DNA of 64,000 nt from Roseibium aquae (GCF_008711285.1 NZ_VXDC01000012.1:1-64000), one strand, 5' to 3'. Shown: positions 16,387-25,335, counted from the stretch's first letter. The notes: a model not told the origin generated them from the sequence alone. Translations and numbers: made by a program.

Positions 16387-17596
16387 CGGGCACCAACCCC
16401 TCGTCAACACCAAATCTGTCATCGTGCTGCCGGTCATGCCGGTCCTGACCGCCGCCAGATCCGGCTTGATCAAAACCCGGATGCCCCGGCTGGGTTCCGG
16501 CGCCCTGGTTCGGCGCAGATTGTGATTGACCTGCATTGCCCGAGGCTTGCGGCGCGAAAAGCGGCCGGTCGTCCGCAGCCGTCTGAATGGTGATTGTTTC
16601 CGCCTTGTGTCCGGTGACCCGCAGCATCTGGTCAAGGAGACCCCGATCCTGTTTTAACAATTCAGCCGTTTGCGGGTTGCTCGCCTTCAATGTCACCGCA
16701 ACGGCGTTGTCGACCATCTTCAAGGTGACCTTGACCGTGCCCAGTTCGATCGGCGTCAACTGAATTTCGAGGGTCTTCAAGACCGGCCCTTCCGGTCTTG
16801 CGAAGGCACTCGTGCCTGTCCGCAGACCGGCGGCGACCTCATTCAACGCCCCGACGAGGCTCTGGCCAACCTGCTGCACCGGGGACAGCCGCATGGAAGG
16901 GGCGAAATGGGTCTCCTGCTTTAGAACCTTCAACGAACCAGGTTCGATCCTCGCAAAGGTGTCCAGCTTGCGCGCGTCGTTCAAAAGCGGATCGCCAATG
17001 CGTTGCGGCTCCGTACCGAATTGGGCAAACAGACTGCTGGTTCCCTGCTGGCCATTGCCCAATCCGCCCTGCGGCGCGGCAACAGACCCATTCGCGGTCT
17101 TTGGTCCGGACGTCACCTGTGTCAGGGCAAGACCACTGGACAGATATGACTGAAGCTTTTGCTGACCTGCACGATGCTGAAGCACCGGCATCTCGGGCGA
17201 TCCGGCCGTTCTTGAGCCTTCGACGACCTTCGACACGATGTTCAAGGCACCGGACAGGGTTTCAATGCCGAAGCGCGCCGGATTGGCTGCAGCTGCGTCC
17301 TGCCCTTCGGCGCGGGCCGCGTCTTCCTTGCTGTCTCGCACGGCCGGCCCCTCGCGCGGGTCAGGCCTTGCCGCGCTGCCCGGCTCCCGCGCGGCCCTGC
17401 CGTCCGCGCCGCCGCCGTCCCGTGCCTGACCGTCGACCGCCCCCTTGCCGCGGCCGGAAAGATTGCCCAACAGATCCGTGAATTGTTTGGCGGCGTCCTT
17501 CGCCCCCTCGCCGCTGGCAGCTTCGGAGCTCCCTCTACCCAGTTTGGTTTCCGCGAGCTTCGCCGTTTGCATGGATCCCTGAATTCCAGTGCTCAT
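16319..17596 (-). CDS. fliK: Flagellar hook-length control protein FliK (rhizobial MotD equivalent)
   Basis: A 425-residue protein, largely low-complexity and Gln/Gly/Ala-rich, that measures hook length and switches export specificity. The conserved C-terminal domain is at about 255-350: LKTLEIQLTPIELGTVKV, then VTLKASNPQTAELLKQDRGLLDQML. The tail after it is hydrophilic and His/Asp/Arg-rich. It begins 3 bp after motC. In rhizobia the protein at this position was first named MotD and later shown to be FliK. Confidence 0.86.
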   Translation of the reverse strand: MSTGIQGSMQTAKLAETKLGRGSSEAASGEGAKDAAKQFTDLLGNLSGRGKGAVDGQARDGGGADGRAAREPGSAARPDPREGPAVRDSKEDAARAEGQDAAAANPARFGIETLSGALNIVSKVVEGSRTAGSPEMPVLQHRAGQQKLQSYLSSGLALTQVTSGPKTANGSVAAPQGGLGNGQQGTSSLFAQFGTEPQRIGDPLLNDARKLDTFARIEPGSLKVLKQETHFAPSMRLSPVQQVGQSLVGALNEVAAGLRTGTSAFARPEGPVLKTLEIQLTPIELGTVKVTLKMVDNAVAVTLKASNPQTAELLKQDRGLLDQMLRVTGHKAETITIQTAADDRPLFAPQASGNAGQSQSAPNQGAGTQPGHPGFDQAGSGGGQDRHDRQHDDRFGVDEGLVPDDRNPSETKQAASGSHVDGIYL

Positions 17597-17599
17597 CGT

Positions 17600-18826
17600 T
17601 CAACCCTCCACCCGCTTCAGCAATTCCGCCGTTCTGTCCAAGAGATCCTGCGCCCGGCGCATGGAGGTGAGTTCCCAGGACGGATCCTCCGGTGCCGGGA
17701 GGGTTTCGGGAACGGAGAACTCTCCGATCACATTCGCGGGTGGGTCGGGGAAATGTCTGATTCTGTTCGTGAGTTCCATGACCGCATCGGCCAATTCCCG
17801 ATCCTCGCGGTTCAGGCGCCGGGGGTCGATCGACCACAAGATGTCGCGGCGCTCGGTCATGCGTTCGGGGTCAATGATGCTGGCCGCCTGGTAGAGCCGG
17901 AGCGTCATTTCGGCGAGCGATCCTTCGACCGTGATCGGGTCCGCGCGCTCGGTGGCTTCCCGGGAGATGTCGAGATGACCGCCCAGAACGGCCGTCCTTG
18001 CAAGGCGCAGATAAAGCGCCCGGCGGGTGTCCTGGTCGAATTCCGCGAGCAGCCCCTCCAGCAGGGAAAACCGCTCCAGGTTTTCGGCAAATCCGAGCGC
18101 ATCGATGGCAATCGCGAACCGGCGGCGGAAATCGCTTGCGAACATCGAATTCCGGTAGCGCCGAAGGTATCTCAGCGACAAGGATTGAAACCGCTCGACT
18201 TCACCAACGGTCCCCGCAACGAAAATCTCGCGGCGAAGCGCCGCCTCTTCGATCAGGCTTCCGGGCATCAGCAATCGCGCCTGCCCCAAATAGGTCAAAG
18301 CCTCGCGCGGCTCAGATTGAATGAGGCCTGTCGCCTTGACCAGGGCGATGTGGCCGCCGAGGCTGGGCGGCAGTTCCATCGGATCGACATCGACCAGAAG
18401 GTCGTTCAGATCGCTTCCCCGCCCTTCCACATATGCCAGGGCGGCAAGCATCAAACGCGGATCCACGGCAGGGGCCGGATCATAGCGCAAAAGCTGGCGC
18501 ATGACGTCCGGATGGCCGCCGCTGAGGAGGTGGATCACGGCCGCGCGGGCATTGCGCGGTTCCTGCCAGACCTCGGGCCGCGCGTCCATGAAGGCGCCAT
18601 CCATTTGGATCAGCAGCGCCCGCTGCGCGGAATGAGCTTGGCTGTTTCCTTCGGCGACCTGCGATTGCAGCGTTTGCAATGTGCGGATCATCTCGAAAGG
18701 TTGGTGCTCGGGCATCTGCTGGGCCGCCACTTGCCCGATCACAGCACCTGCCAGCCAGATCAGCATCACGAGCAAAAGGGACAAGCGTTCCAGCGGGCGG
18801 CCAAGCCAAACCAGCGACGGGATCAT
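17600..18826 (-). CDS. motC: Motility protein MotC
   Basis: A 408-residue periplasmic protein found in rhizobia and relatives. It has an N-terminal signal or anchor (LLLVMLIWLAGAVIGQVAA) and an alpha-helical, repeat-like body; HPDVMRQLLRYDPAPAVDPRLMLAALAYVEGRG is typical. In Sinorhizobium MotC binds MotB and is required for motor rotation. Its ATG overlaps the motB stop (ATGA), so the two are translationally coupled. Placement directly after motB and before fliK supports the call. Confidence 0.88.
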   Translation of the reverse strand: MIPSLVWLGRPLERLSLLLVMLIWLAGAVIGQVAAQQMPEHQPFEMIRTLQTLQSQVAEGNSQAHSAQRALLIQMDGAFMDARPEVWQEPRNARAAVIHLLSGGHPDVMRQLLRYDPAPAVDPRLMLAALAYVEGRGSDLNDLLVDVDPMELPPSLGGHIALVKATGLIQSEPREALTYLGQARLLMPGSLIEEAALRREIFVAGTVGEVERFQSLSLRYLRRYRNSMFASDFRRRFAIAIDALGFAENLERFSLLEGLLAEFDQDTRRALYLRLARTAVLGGHLDISREATERADPITVEGSLAEMTLRLYQAASIIDPERMTERRDILWSIDPRRLNREDRELADAVMELTNRIRHFPDPPANVIGEFSVPETLPAPEDPSWELTSMRRAQDLLDRTAELLKRVEG

Positions 18827-20346
18827 CCGCGGGTCTCCTTCATGAGTATTTCAATGCGCCGGTTAACCGCCGCATAGGGATCATCCGGGTTCTTCAGATC
18901 CCGGTCGGCGTATCCTTCAACCCGGACAAATCGATCCGTGGGAACACCGCCGCGCGAGAGCATGTAAAGAGCCATATGGGCGCGGGCCGAAGACAGACGC
19001 CAATTGTCGTAGTCCCGCGACCGGAACGGACGGGCATCCGTGTGACCCTTGACGATGATGTCTCCCGGCCGTTGGGCGATCACCTGCCCCAGTCTTTCCA
19101 GCAACGCGACCAGTTCCGGGCGCGGCTCGGCCGACCCCACGGCGAACATCCCGAAATTCTGATCGTCGGTCAGGCTGATTAGCGCCGTGCCATCGGCCCC
19201 TTGCGTGACTTGGATCCGCCCCGCCGTTTCCGCCAGGGTGGTGCCGCCGGCCGCGGTGAGCTGCGCCCGAAGTTCGGCGACAAGATCCGACCCCGGCCGC
19301 GTGCCTGGATCCACACTCGCGGGTTTGTCCCGAGGTGGCATCCGTGCCGCCGGGACACCGGACACCGGCTGGTCCGGGGCGTTGGCGCGCGGCGCCAACG
19401 GGGCCGCATTCGAAGACTGTGCTCCGTTCTGCGCAGGTTGCGGGGGTTGATCGCCGGCCACCTGCATCGGCGCCATTTGGCTTTGCGAATCCGCTTCGCC
19501 CTCCAGCGCCGCCAGAAATTCACGCGCTGTTTCGGAAATCGGTTCGCCGGCCGCATCGGTCAGTGCCCGGCGGTCGCCCACAACGCCCTCCGGTACCAGG
19601 AGACCGGGCAGCGCGTAGGGACCCTCGGATTGGGTGATCCCGCGCGGATCCGCAGGTCCTGTCCCGGCCTCGCCCATTCCGGTTTCCGTTCCATCCGAAA
19701 GTTGCATGGCATCGGCAGCCGGTTTGCCGTCGATGTCGCGGCTGGGAACCAATTGCCAATACAAGGGATCGAAGGGATCGCGATAGGCTTGGCCGCCGCG
19801 GGCACCGGCCTGCTTTTCAAGACCGGACCCGATCCCCTCGGGGCTGCTTTCACCCTCCTCGGCGATCTGGACCATCTTCGCCAGGGTGTCGAGCACGGCG
19901 TAAGGGTCGGTGAACAGTCGGCTTTCGGAATAGCGCGGACTGAACTCGCCGGACGTTTGACCAGTCCTCTTCTGCGCGCCATCCTCGGCCGCCTCGTTCG
20001 TGGACCCTTCCTCCCCCGGAGGAGAGCCAGTCATGCCTTTTTCGTTTTCCGCGCCGTCTTGCGTGCTGGTACCGCCCTCGTTGGTCACGCCGCTGACGAA
20101 GGGATCATGCAAGCCCTTCTGGCTCGAGGCGGTTGAGGCGAGCTTAACGGGGTTGAAGTACTGCGCGACGCCCTGGCGGACGCTGTCATCGGTGACATTG
20201 ATCAGCCACATCACAAGAAAGAACGCCATGAGCGCGGTCATGAAATCCGCATGCGCGATCTTCCAAACTCCGGCCGATTTGCGGTCATCCTCCCAGGCGG
20301 GCTTGCGGCGGACAATGATGATTTCTTGGGGCATTGGATGGAGCAT
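18823..20346 (-). CDS. motB: Flagellar motor stator protein MotB, with an unusually long linker
   Basis: A 507-residue stator subunit. The N-terminus has the single membrane helix with the proton-binding Asp34 (HADFMTALMAFFLVMWLI), followed by the plug. The C-terminal OmpA-like peptidoglycan-binding domain (about 395-505) contains GHTDARPFRSRDYDNWRLSSARA and NRRIEI. Between them lie about 310 low-complexity residues rich in Gly, Pro, Glu and Ala, longer than in most MotB proteins I know. The ATG at 20346 overlaps the preceding stop as TGATG, so this start is chosen over upstream frames. motA is not in the window. Confidence 0.92.
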   Translation of the reverse strand: MLHPMPQEIIIVRRKPAWEDDRKSAGVWKIAHADFMTALMAFFLVMWLINVTDDSVRQGVAQYFNPVKLASTASSQKGLHDPFVSGVTNEGGTSTQDGAENEKGMTGSPPGEEGSTNEAAEDGAQKRTGQTSGEFSPRYSESRLFTDPYAVLDTLAKMVQIAEEGESSPEGIGSGLEKQAGARGGQAYRDPFDPLYWQLVPSRDIDGKPAADAMQLSDGTETGMGEAGTGPADPRGITQSEGPYALPGLLVPEGVVGDRRALTDAAGEPISETAREFLAALEGEADSQSQMAPMQVAGDQPPQPAQNGAQSSNAAPLAPRANAPDQPVSGVPAARMPPRDKPASVDPGTRPGSDLVAELRAQLTAAGGTTLAETAGRIQVTQGADGTALISLTDDQNFGMFAVGSAEPRPELVALLERLGQVIAQRPGDIIVKGHTDARPFRSRDYDNWRLSSARAHMALYMLSRGGVPTDRFVRVEGYADRDLKNPDDPYAAVNRRIEILMKETRG

Positions 20347-20981
20347 CACCGGGTCTCCCGGGCGGATTGGAGGTGCATCTGCCAATCGGACAGACGGGTC
20401 GAAATCACGGTATCGTCGAGGCAAGCCGTCAGTTCCGTGCGCGCCGCCACTTCGAGTTGGACGCGCCCTGCGTCCGCGCCGAGACTGGCTTCCAAACGCT
20501 CGAGCAGGGATTGCGGACCGGAAATCTTCAAGGCCCGTCCTTCCTCCCCGCTCCACACCTGCCGCAACGCTTCCTCGAATCCGGCAACGACATGAGCGAC
20601 GAGCGCATCGTCGAGCAAGGGATCGAGGCATCGGGCCACGGACGCCGACAGTTTCATCTCCAGAGCCGCAAAGGCGGCCTCCAGATCGGCGCTCACCTTG
20701 GCGGCCAGGTCGTCCTCAAACGAAATCCGGAAGGTTTCCATCTCCGCATCCGCGGCCCGTTTCAACCGCATGCGTTCGGTTTCAAACGCGTCTTTGAGCT
20801 CCTCGCCCGCATCCAGACGCCCGCGCTGATAGGCTTCGGCAAGCTGGTCTTCCAGGGACAGTTCCGGCTCGGGCGCCGGCGCCAGGGGTTCGAATTCGGC
20901 CACGTCGGATTGACCATACGTCGGATCGACGACGTCCACTTGAGACAGCACCGGGATGACGGCGGCAATTCCAGAAGGCAT
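20346..20981 (-). CDS. FliH-like flagellar export/assembly protein
   Basis: A 211-residue acidic, mostly helical protein. A coiled-coil stretch (LAEAYQRGRLDAGEELKDAFETERMRLKRAADAEM) precedes a FliH/HrpE-like C-terminal half. FliH regulates the FliI export ATPase. It overlaps both neighbours as TGATG (fliF before, motB after), which marks a tightly coupled operon and selects the ATG at 20981 over a GTG at 20984. Sequence similarity is weak by eye; position and architecture carry the call. Confidence 0.65.
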   Translation of the reverse strand: MPSGIAAVIPVLSQVDVVDPTYGQSDVAEFEPLAPAPEPELSLEDQLAEAYQRGRLDAGEELKDAFETERMRLKRAADAEMETFRISFEDDLAAKVSADLEAAFAALEMKLSASVARCLDPLLDDALVAHVVAGFEEALRQVWSGEEGRALKISGPQSLLERLEASLGADAGRVQLEVAARTELTACLDDTVISTRLSDWQMHLQSARETR

Positions 20982-22630
20982 CACACACGCTCCGCATCAT
21001 AAAGCCATTGGCGCAAGATCGCGGCCGACTGCTCCTCGTTGTATTCGAGGATCGCCTCCAGCTTCTTGAGCGGTGACTGGTTGATCCGGGTCGTCAGTTC
21101 TTGAAGCAGATCGGCATGGTTGGGGGGGGCCAGGAGATCCTGGGCCGAGAACACGGCCTCGGGCACCTCGCTGCCATCGCCCAGCAATGGCGTTTCCGAC
21201 ATCTCGGCGGAGGCCGCCGCCGTCTTGACCTGCGGGACGAGCGCCGCAACGGCCGGACGCAGGCCGAACCACACCACCAGCATGGCCACAGCAAGAATGG
21301 CGGCCGCGTTGATGAGATTGCCGGACTGGCGCAGAAGATACTCGCTGACGGAGAGCGGTGGAACCGGTTCCATGTTGCGCCCGCCATCCACAAAATCGAC
21401 GACGGCAACCTTCACGTTGTCGCCGCGTTCGGCGTCGAGACCGGCCGCGGATGCCGCGAGCTCGCGGATCACCGTCAGTTGTTCCTCCACTGCGGTTTCA
21501 TCGGGATTGCCACCAAGCGAGTCATGCAACCGCGCCCGGTCGATCAGAACCGCCACGGACAGCCGCTCGACGCGGTATCCCTCCTGGTTGGTCTCGATCA
21601 GTTTGGACGAGATTTCATAGTTGACGGTTTCTTCGCGGCGCTGGTTTTCCTCGCTCGACCGTTCGCCGTTTTCCGCCGGAACGTCTTCCTCCGGAAGGTT
21701 CTGTTCCACGGTGACCGGCGCTTCCGTGCTGGTGTTCTGGGCGTTCTCGCTCTCGCGGATGGTGCGCACGGACCGTTCGATCCGGGAATCGGGATCGAAG
21801 ATGGTTTCGGCGATACGTGTCCGGTCCGTGTTGAGTTCGGCGGCCACGCTGACCTGGAAATGGTCAAGACCCAGATAGGGCGTCAACGTCTTGCGGATAT
21901 TCTCCTGAACCCGTTGCGAGACGGCGCTTTCCAGCGATGCCAACTGACCGGCCGTTGCATTGGCCGGATCCTTGCCGCTGGCAAGCAAGCCCCCGGAGGT
22001 GTCCAACACGGTCACCTGGTCGGAGTCCATGCCCGGGACGGCCGCCGCCACCAGGTGCCGGATCGCATCCGCCGTGCGAATGTCGTCCGGCATTTCCGAC
22101 CGGATGACAACCGAGGCCGAAGGCGGTTGCTGGTCCCTCCGGAACGATCCCTTTTCCGGCAGCACGATGTGAACGCGGGCCGCGCGCACGCCCTGCATCA
22201 ACTGGATCGTGCGCGCCAGTTCACCCTCGAGCGCCCGCACGCGCGTGACTTCCTGCATGAAGGATGTCAGCCCCAGGGATCCCAGTTCATCGAAAAGCTC
22301 GTAGCCGCTGCCGGCTCCGCGGGGCAGGCCTTTTTCCGCCAGCAGCATGCGGGCCCGGGAGCCCATGGCGTGGCTGACCATGATGGCCGTGCCATCGGCA
22401 TTGACATCGTAGGGAACGCCCGCATCCTGGAGCGCGGCGCCCATGCGGGTGACGTCGTTGCCTTCCAGCCCGGTGTAAAGAACCGTTTGCTCGGGCCGGC
22501 TGAGATAATACGCACCCACCCCAACGGTTGCGATGGTTGCAATCCCGATCAAGGCCAGAGCGATCAGGCGCTTGACCCCCAGCTCCAGCAGATTTGCCCA
22601 TAGTTTTTCGGCTTGTTCGCGGCCCGGCAT
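20981..22630 (-). CDS. fliF: Flagellar MS-ring protein FliF
   Basis: A 549-residue inner-membrane ring protein and the base on which the flagellum assembles. There is a first membrane helix at about 20-42, then RBM1/RBM2 (YTGLEGNDVTRMGAALQDAGVPYDV; GLPRGAGSGYELFD..GLTSFMQEVTRVRALEGELARTI). A second membrane helix lies near 440-460 and the C-terminal FliG-binding tail is NQSPLKKLEAILEYNEEQSAAILRQWL. It starts the minus-strand unit fliF-fliH-motB-motC-fliK-transglycosylase, just downstream of the tandem repeats. Confidence 0.95.
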   Translation of the reverse strand: MPGREQAEKLWANLLELGVKRLIALALIGIATIATVGVGAYYLSRPEQTVLYTGLEGNDVTRMGAALQDAGVPYDVNADGTAIMVSHAMGSRARMLLAEKGLPRGAGSGYELFDELGSLGLTSFMQEVTRVRALEGELARTIQLMQGVRAARVHIVLPEKGSFRRDQQPPSASVVIRSEMPDDIRTADAIRHLVAAAVPGMDSDQVTVLDTSGGLLASGKDPANATAGQLASLESAVSQRVQENIRKTLTPYLGLDHFQVSVAAELNTDRTRIAETIFDPDSRIERSVRTIRESENAQNTSTEAPVTVEQNLPEEDVPAENGERSSEENQRREETVNYEISSKLIETNQEGYRVERLSVAVLIDRARLHDSLGGNPDETAVEEQLTVIRELAASAAGLDAERGDNVKVAVVDFVDGGRNMEPVPPLSVSEYLLRQSGNLINAAAILAVAMLVVWFGLRPAVAALVPQVKTAAASAEMSETPLLGDGSEVPEAVFSAQDLLAPPNHADLLQELTTRINQSPLKKLEAILEYNEEQSAAILRQWLYDAERV

Positions 22631-22727
22631 TCCTTACCCCTTAAAACAGCGTTTTGAAGGTCACTCGGCCCACTATTGGCCAGCGAGCTTGTGCGGGGAT
22701 TGCCGGCGGGCCGCCCGGCTTGATCAC

Positions 22728-23255
22728 AAAGTCTGCTGATCGCCTCATCCTGAGGAGGTCCGAAGGGCCGTCTCGAAGGATCTCCGGCAGCCTATCGATT
22801 TAACCGCCCATCTTTCGAAGCTTCGCTTCGCTCCGCACCTCAAGATGAGGGTCGGGAAAGTCTGTTGATCGCCTCATCCTGAGGCGGTCCGGAGGACCGT
22901 CTCGAAGGATCTCCGGCAGCCTATCGATTTAACCGCCAATCTTTCGAGGCTTCGCTCCGCGCCGCACCTCAAGATGAGGGTCTGAAAAAGCCTGCTGATC
23001 ACCTCATCCTGAGGAGGTCCGAAGGGCCGTCTCGAAGGATCTCCGGCAGCCTATCGATTTAACCGCCAATCTTTCGAGGCTTCGCTTCGCTCCGCACCGC
23101 ACCTCAAGATGAGGGTCGGGAAAGTCTGTTGATCGCCTCATCCTGAGGAGGTCCGGAGGACCGTCTCGAAGGATCTCCGGCAGCCTATCGATTTAACCGC
23201 CCATCTTTCGAGGCTTCGCTCCGCGCCGCACCTCAAGATGAGGGTCGGGAAAGTC
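22728..23255. repeat. Four tandem copies of a ~130-bp palindromic repeat
   Basis: Units begin with GATCGCCTCATCCTGAGG (GATCACC.. in the third) at 22738, 22867, 22997 and 23131, so the periods are 129, 130 and 134 bp. Each unit opens with CCTCATCCTGAGG and closes with CCTCAAGATGAGG, which are inverted relative to each other, and carries the core CAGCCTATCGATTTAACCGCC. Copies differ mainly by single bases and a 5-bp insertion in the third (CGCACCGCACC). The CCTCATCCTGAGG ends recall the REP-like elements of Rhizobiales. No ORF crosses the block. Confidence 0.9.
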
Positions 23256-23264
23256 GCACCCTTA

Positions 23265-23300
23265 CAAAAAGTCCAGGGGCCGCGCCATGAGCGCGGCCCC
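23265..23300 (-). terminator. Rho-independent terminator of the flagellin gene
   Basis: A 10-bp GC stem, GGGGCCGCGC with GCGCGGCCCC and a CATGA-like loop (23277-23300), is followed on the minus strand by TGGACTTTTTG. It lies 23 bp after the flagellin stop. It gives the flagellin its own transcription unit, separated from the repeats and fliF. Confidence 0.85.
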
Positions 23301-23323
23301 CAAGCTTCCAAAAACCGGAAGGA

Positions 23324-24259
23324 TTACCGGAACAGCGACAGGATGTTCTGGCTGCCAGCGTTGGCAATGGACAGGGCCTGAATGCCGAGCTGCTGCTGGG
23401 TCTGGAGGGCCTGCAAGCGGGTGGATTCGGCGTTCATGTCCGCATCGACGAGCTGGCCAACACCACGGTCGATCGCATCGGTGAGCTGGCTCACGAAGTC
23501 CTTCTGAAGGTCAACGCGGGCCTTGATGGCACCGAGGTCAGCCGTGGAGTCGATCACCTGCGCCAGCGCCGCGTCAACCTCGGCAATCAGGGTGTCGAAC
23601 GTCGCCGTGTCGTCCTGATTGCTTAGGGCCGAGACATCCCAGTCGAGAATGGTCGTGCCAGTCAACGTGCCGGTCACCGGAGCCGTGATCGCAGCCGAGC
23701 GGTCCGTGTCGAGGATGCCGGCACCGCCGCCAGCGCGGTCAACGAGCTGGATGGAGGTCAGATCGACGGTCGTTTTCAAGACCGTCACCGTGCCGGCCGC
23801 GTTCCGCGTGAACGAGCTCACGATTTCAGCGGTGTTGGTCGTGGTCAGGTCCGTGGCCAGCCAGTTGACACCGTTGAAGACCGAGGAATCAGCGGTCTGC
23901 TGAAGGGTCGCCTGGATCGCTTCGATGTTCTTTTGAACCTTGCCAGGGTCTGTGCCCGGGGTTGCCGCGGTCACCAGCAAGCTCTTCATTTCAGTGAGCT
24001 TGTCGACGGTGCTGTTCATCGCCGTGTACATGGTGTCGACGGTTGCCGCACCCAGACCGAGGGAGTCCTGAACAGCCGAAAGCGCCTGGTTGTCGGACTT
24101 CATGGTCGTTGCGATCGACCAATAAGCGGAATTGTCTTCCGCGCTGGCAACGCGCATGCCGGTGGAGATCCGGTTCTGCGTTTCGGCCAGGCTCTTGTTG
24201 GTCATGCTCAGCGTTTGCAGAGCAGTCATCGCAGCGGTGTTGGTAAGCAAGCTAGACAT
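23324..24259 (-). CDS. Flagellin
   Basis: A 311-residue filament protein. The conserved N-terminal D0/D1 (MSSLLTNTAAMTALQTL..ISTGMRVASAEDNSAYWSIA) and C-terminal D1/D0 (RLQALQTQQQLGIQALSIANAGSQNILSLFR) helices are intact. The variable centre (about 140-235) is Thr/Ala/Asp-rich and short, as is usual in alphaproteobacteria. Only one flagellin gene is in the window. It is flanked by its own terminator and a structured leader, and lies between fliP and fliF, both on the same strand. Confidence 0.95.
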   Translation of the reverse strand: MSSLLTNTAAMTALQTLSMTNKSLAETQNRISTGMRVASAEDNSAYWSIATTMKSDNQALSAVQDSLGLGAATVDTMYTAMNSTVDKLTEMKSLLVTAATPGTDPGKVQKNIEAIQATLQQTADSSVFNGVNWLATDLTTTNTAEIVSSFTRNAAGTVTVLKTTVDLTSIQLVDRAGGGAGILDTDRSAAITAPVTGTLTGTTILDWDVSALSNQDDTATFDTLIAEVDAALAQVIDSTADLGAIKARVDLQKDFVSQLTDAIDRGVGQLVDADMNAESTRLQALQTQQQLGIQALSIANAGSQNILSLFR

Positions 24260-24262
24260 GGT

Positions 24263-24298
24263 ATGTCCCTTTCATTCAAAGAGGTTGAACTGGGACAT
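24263..24298 (-). promoter_or_regulatory. Leader hairpin covering the flagellin ribosome-binding site
   Basis: Read on the flagellin mRNA, ATGTCCC (24298-24292) can pair with GGGACAT (24269-24263), and inside this TTCAA pairs with TTGAA around a CCTCT loop. The ribosome-binding site AAGGGA (24271-24266) falls partly in the 3' arm and would be masked. In Caulobacter, FlbT controls flagellin mRNA through its 5' leader; a similar role here is inferred. Confidence 0.55.
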
Positions 24299-24594
24299 TC
24301 CGGAGTTGCACCGGGACGACGGGTCAGCATCATGCCTTTGAGCCAGTTGGTTTGCTCAATCCGTCGTGTGAGCCCACACTAGCGCCGATACCTTTCGCGA
24401 AGCTTACCGCGAAACAGACAATGCCTTCTCATCCGCTTTTTCGCCGCAAGCCGGTCTTTGGACGGCCAACTCATCCAAGGCCGATCAACGAACTGGGAAA
24501 ATCGCTTGGGTCCGGGCCCGCAAGGTCCGCGCCAAAGCAAGAAGCGCGGCCCCGAAGGTCCGCGCCACCGATGTTCCGGCCTATTTGTATGCCG
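24299..24594 (-). other. Upstream part of the flagellin leader/promoter region with further inverted repeats
   Basis: There is no gene between fliP and flagellin. Three more inverted pairs occur: TTGAGC/GCTCAA (24338-24359), GTGTG/CACAC (24366-24379) and TTTCGCG/CGCGAAA (24393-24414). A direct repeat AAGGTCCGCGCCA appears twice near 24520-24570, just after the fliP stop. I could not place a convincing promoter. Confidence 0.5.
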
Positions 24595-25335
24595 CTAGAC
24601 AAACGAGCGTATCAGACTGCCCACAAGCAGGTTCCAACCGTCAATCAGGACGAAGAACAGGGCCTTGAACGGAAGAGATATGACTGTCGGAGGAAGCATC
24701 ATCATGCCCATCGACATGACGATCGTGGCGACGATCATGTCGATCACCAGGAACGGCAGCGCGATCAGGAAGCCGATCTCGAAGCCCCGCCGGAGTTCCG
24801 AAATCATGAAGGCGGGGATCAGGACCCGGAGTTCAACCTCTTCCGGCGAGGCCGCCGGTCCGTCGGTCACCCGTCCGATGGCCAGATCATCGAACAGAAC
24901 CAGATCCTTTTCACGGACCTGGCTTAGCATGAATTCACGAAAAGGTTCGGTGATCCGCTCATAGGCCTGCTCTTCGGTGATCTCGTTGTTCATCAAGGGA
25001 ACAACCCCTTCCTGCCAGGCGCGGTCGAATGTCGGTGCCATGACGTAGAAGGTCATGAACAAGGCGAGCGAGATGAGAATGAGATTGCCCGGCGTGGTCT
25101 GCAGGCCGATGCCCGCCCGAAGGAAGGAGAATGCGACCACGAAGCGGATGAAGCTCGTGGTCATGATCAAGATCCCGGGCGCCACCGACAGAACCGTGAG
25201 CAGCGCGATGACCTGGATGATCCGGCCGCTTGCACTTGCCTCGCCTTCCGGGAGCAGGGCGGACAGGTCCGGGATCTGAGCCGCCGCCGGAGCGGCCAGC
25301 AGCCCGAGCGCGATCAACGCCAGAAAAAGACGCAT
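24595..25335 (-). CDS. fliP: Flagellar export gate protein FliP
   Basis: A 246-residue membrane protein of the type III export gate. It has a cleavable signal peptide (about 1-20), then helices with the family stretches VIALLTVLSVAPGILIMTTS, TPGNLILISLALFMTFYVM and the C-terminal VMSMGMMMLPPTVISLPFKALFFV. The start at 25335 overlaps the fliL stop as TGATG. FliQ and FliR are not encoded in this window. Confidence 0.95.
   Translation of the reverse strand: MRLFLALIALGLLAAPAAAQIPDLSALLPEGEASASGRIIQVIALLTVLSVAPGILIMTTSFIRFVVAFSFLRAGIGLQTTPGNLILISLALFMTFYVMAPTFDRAWQEGVVPLMNNEITEEQAYERITEPFREFMLSQVREKDLVLFDDLAIGRVTDGPAASPEEVELRVLIPAFMISELRRGFEIGFLIALPFLVIDMIVATIVMSMGMMMLPPTVISLPFKALFFVLIDGWNLLVGSLIRSFV

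Noticed and set aside
22728..23255. CRISPR array
   Set aside because: The repeats are about 130 bp, directly abutting and have no unique spacers; no cas gene is near.
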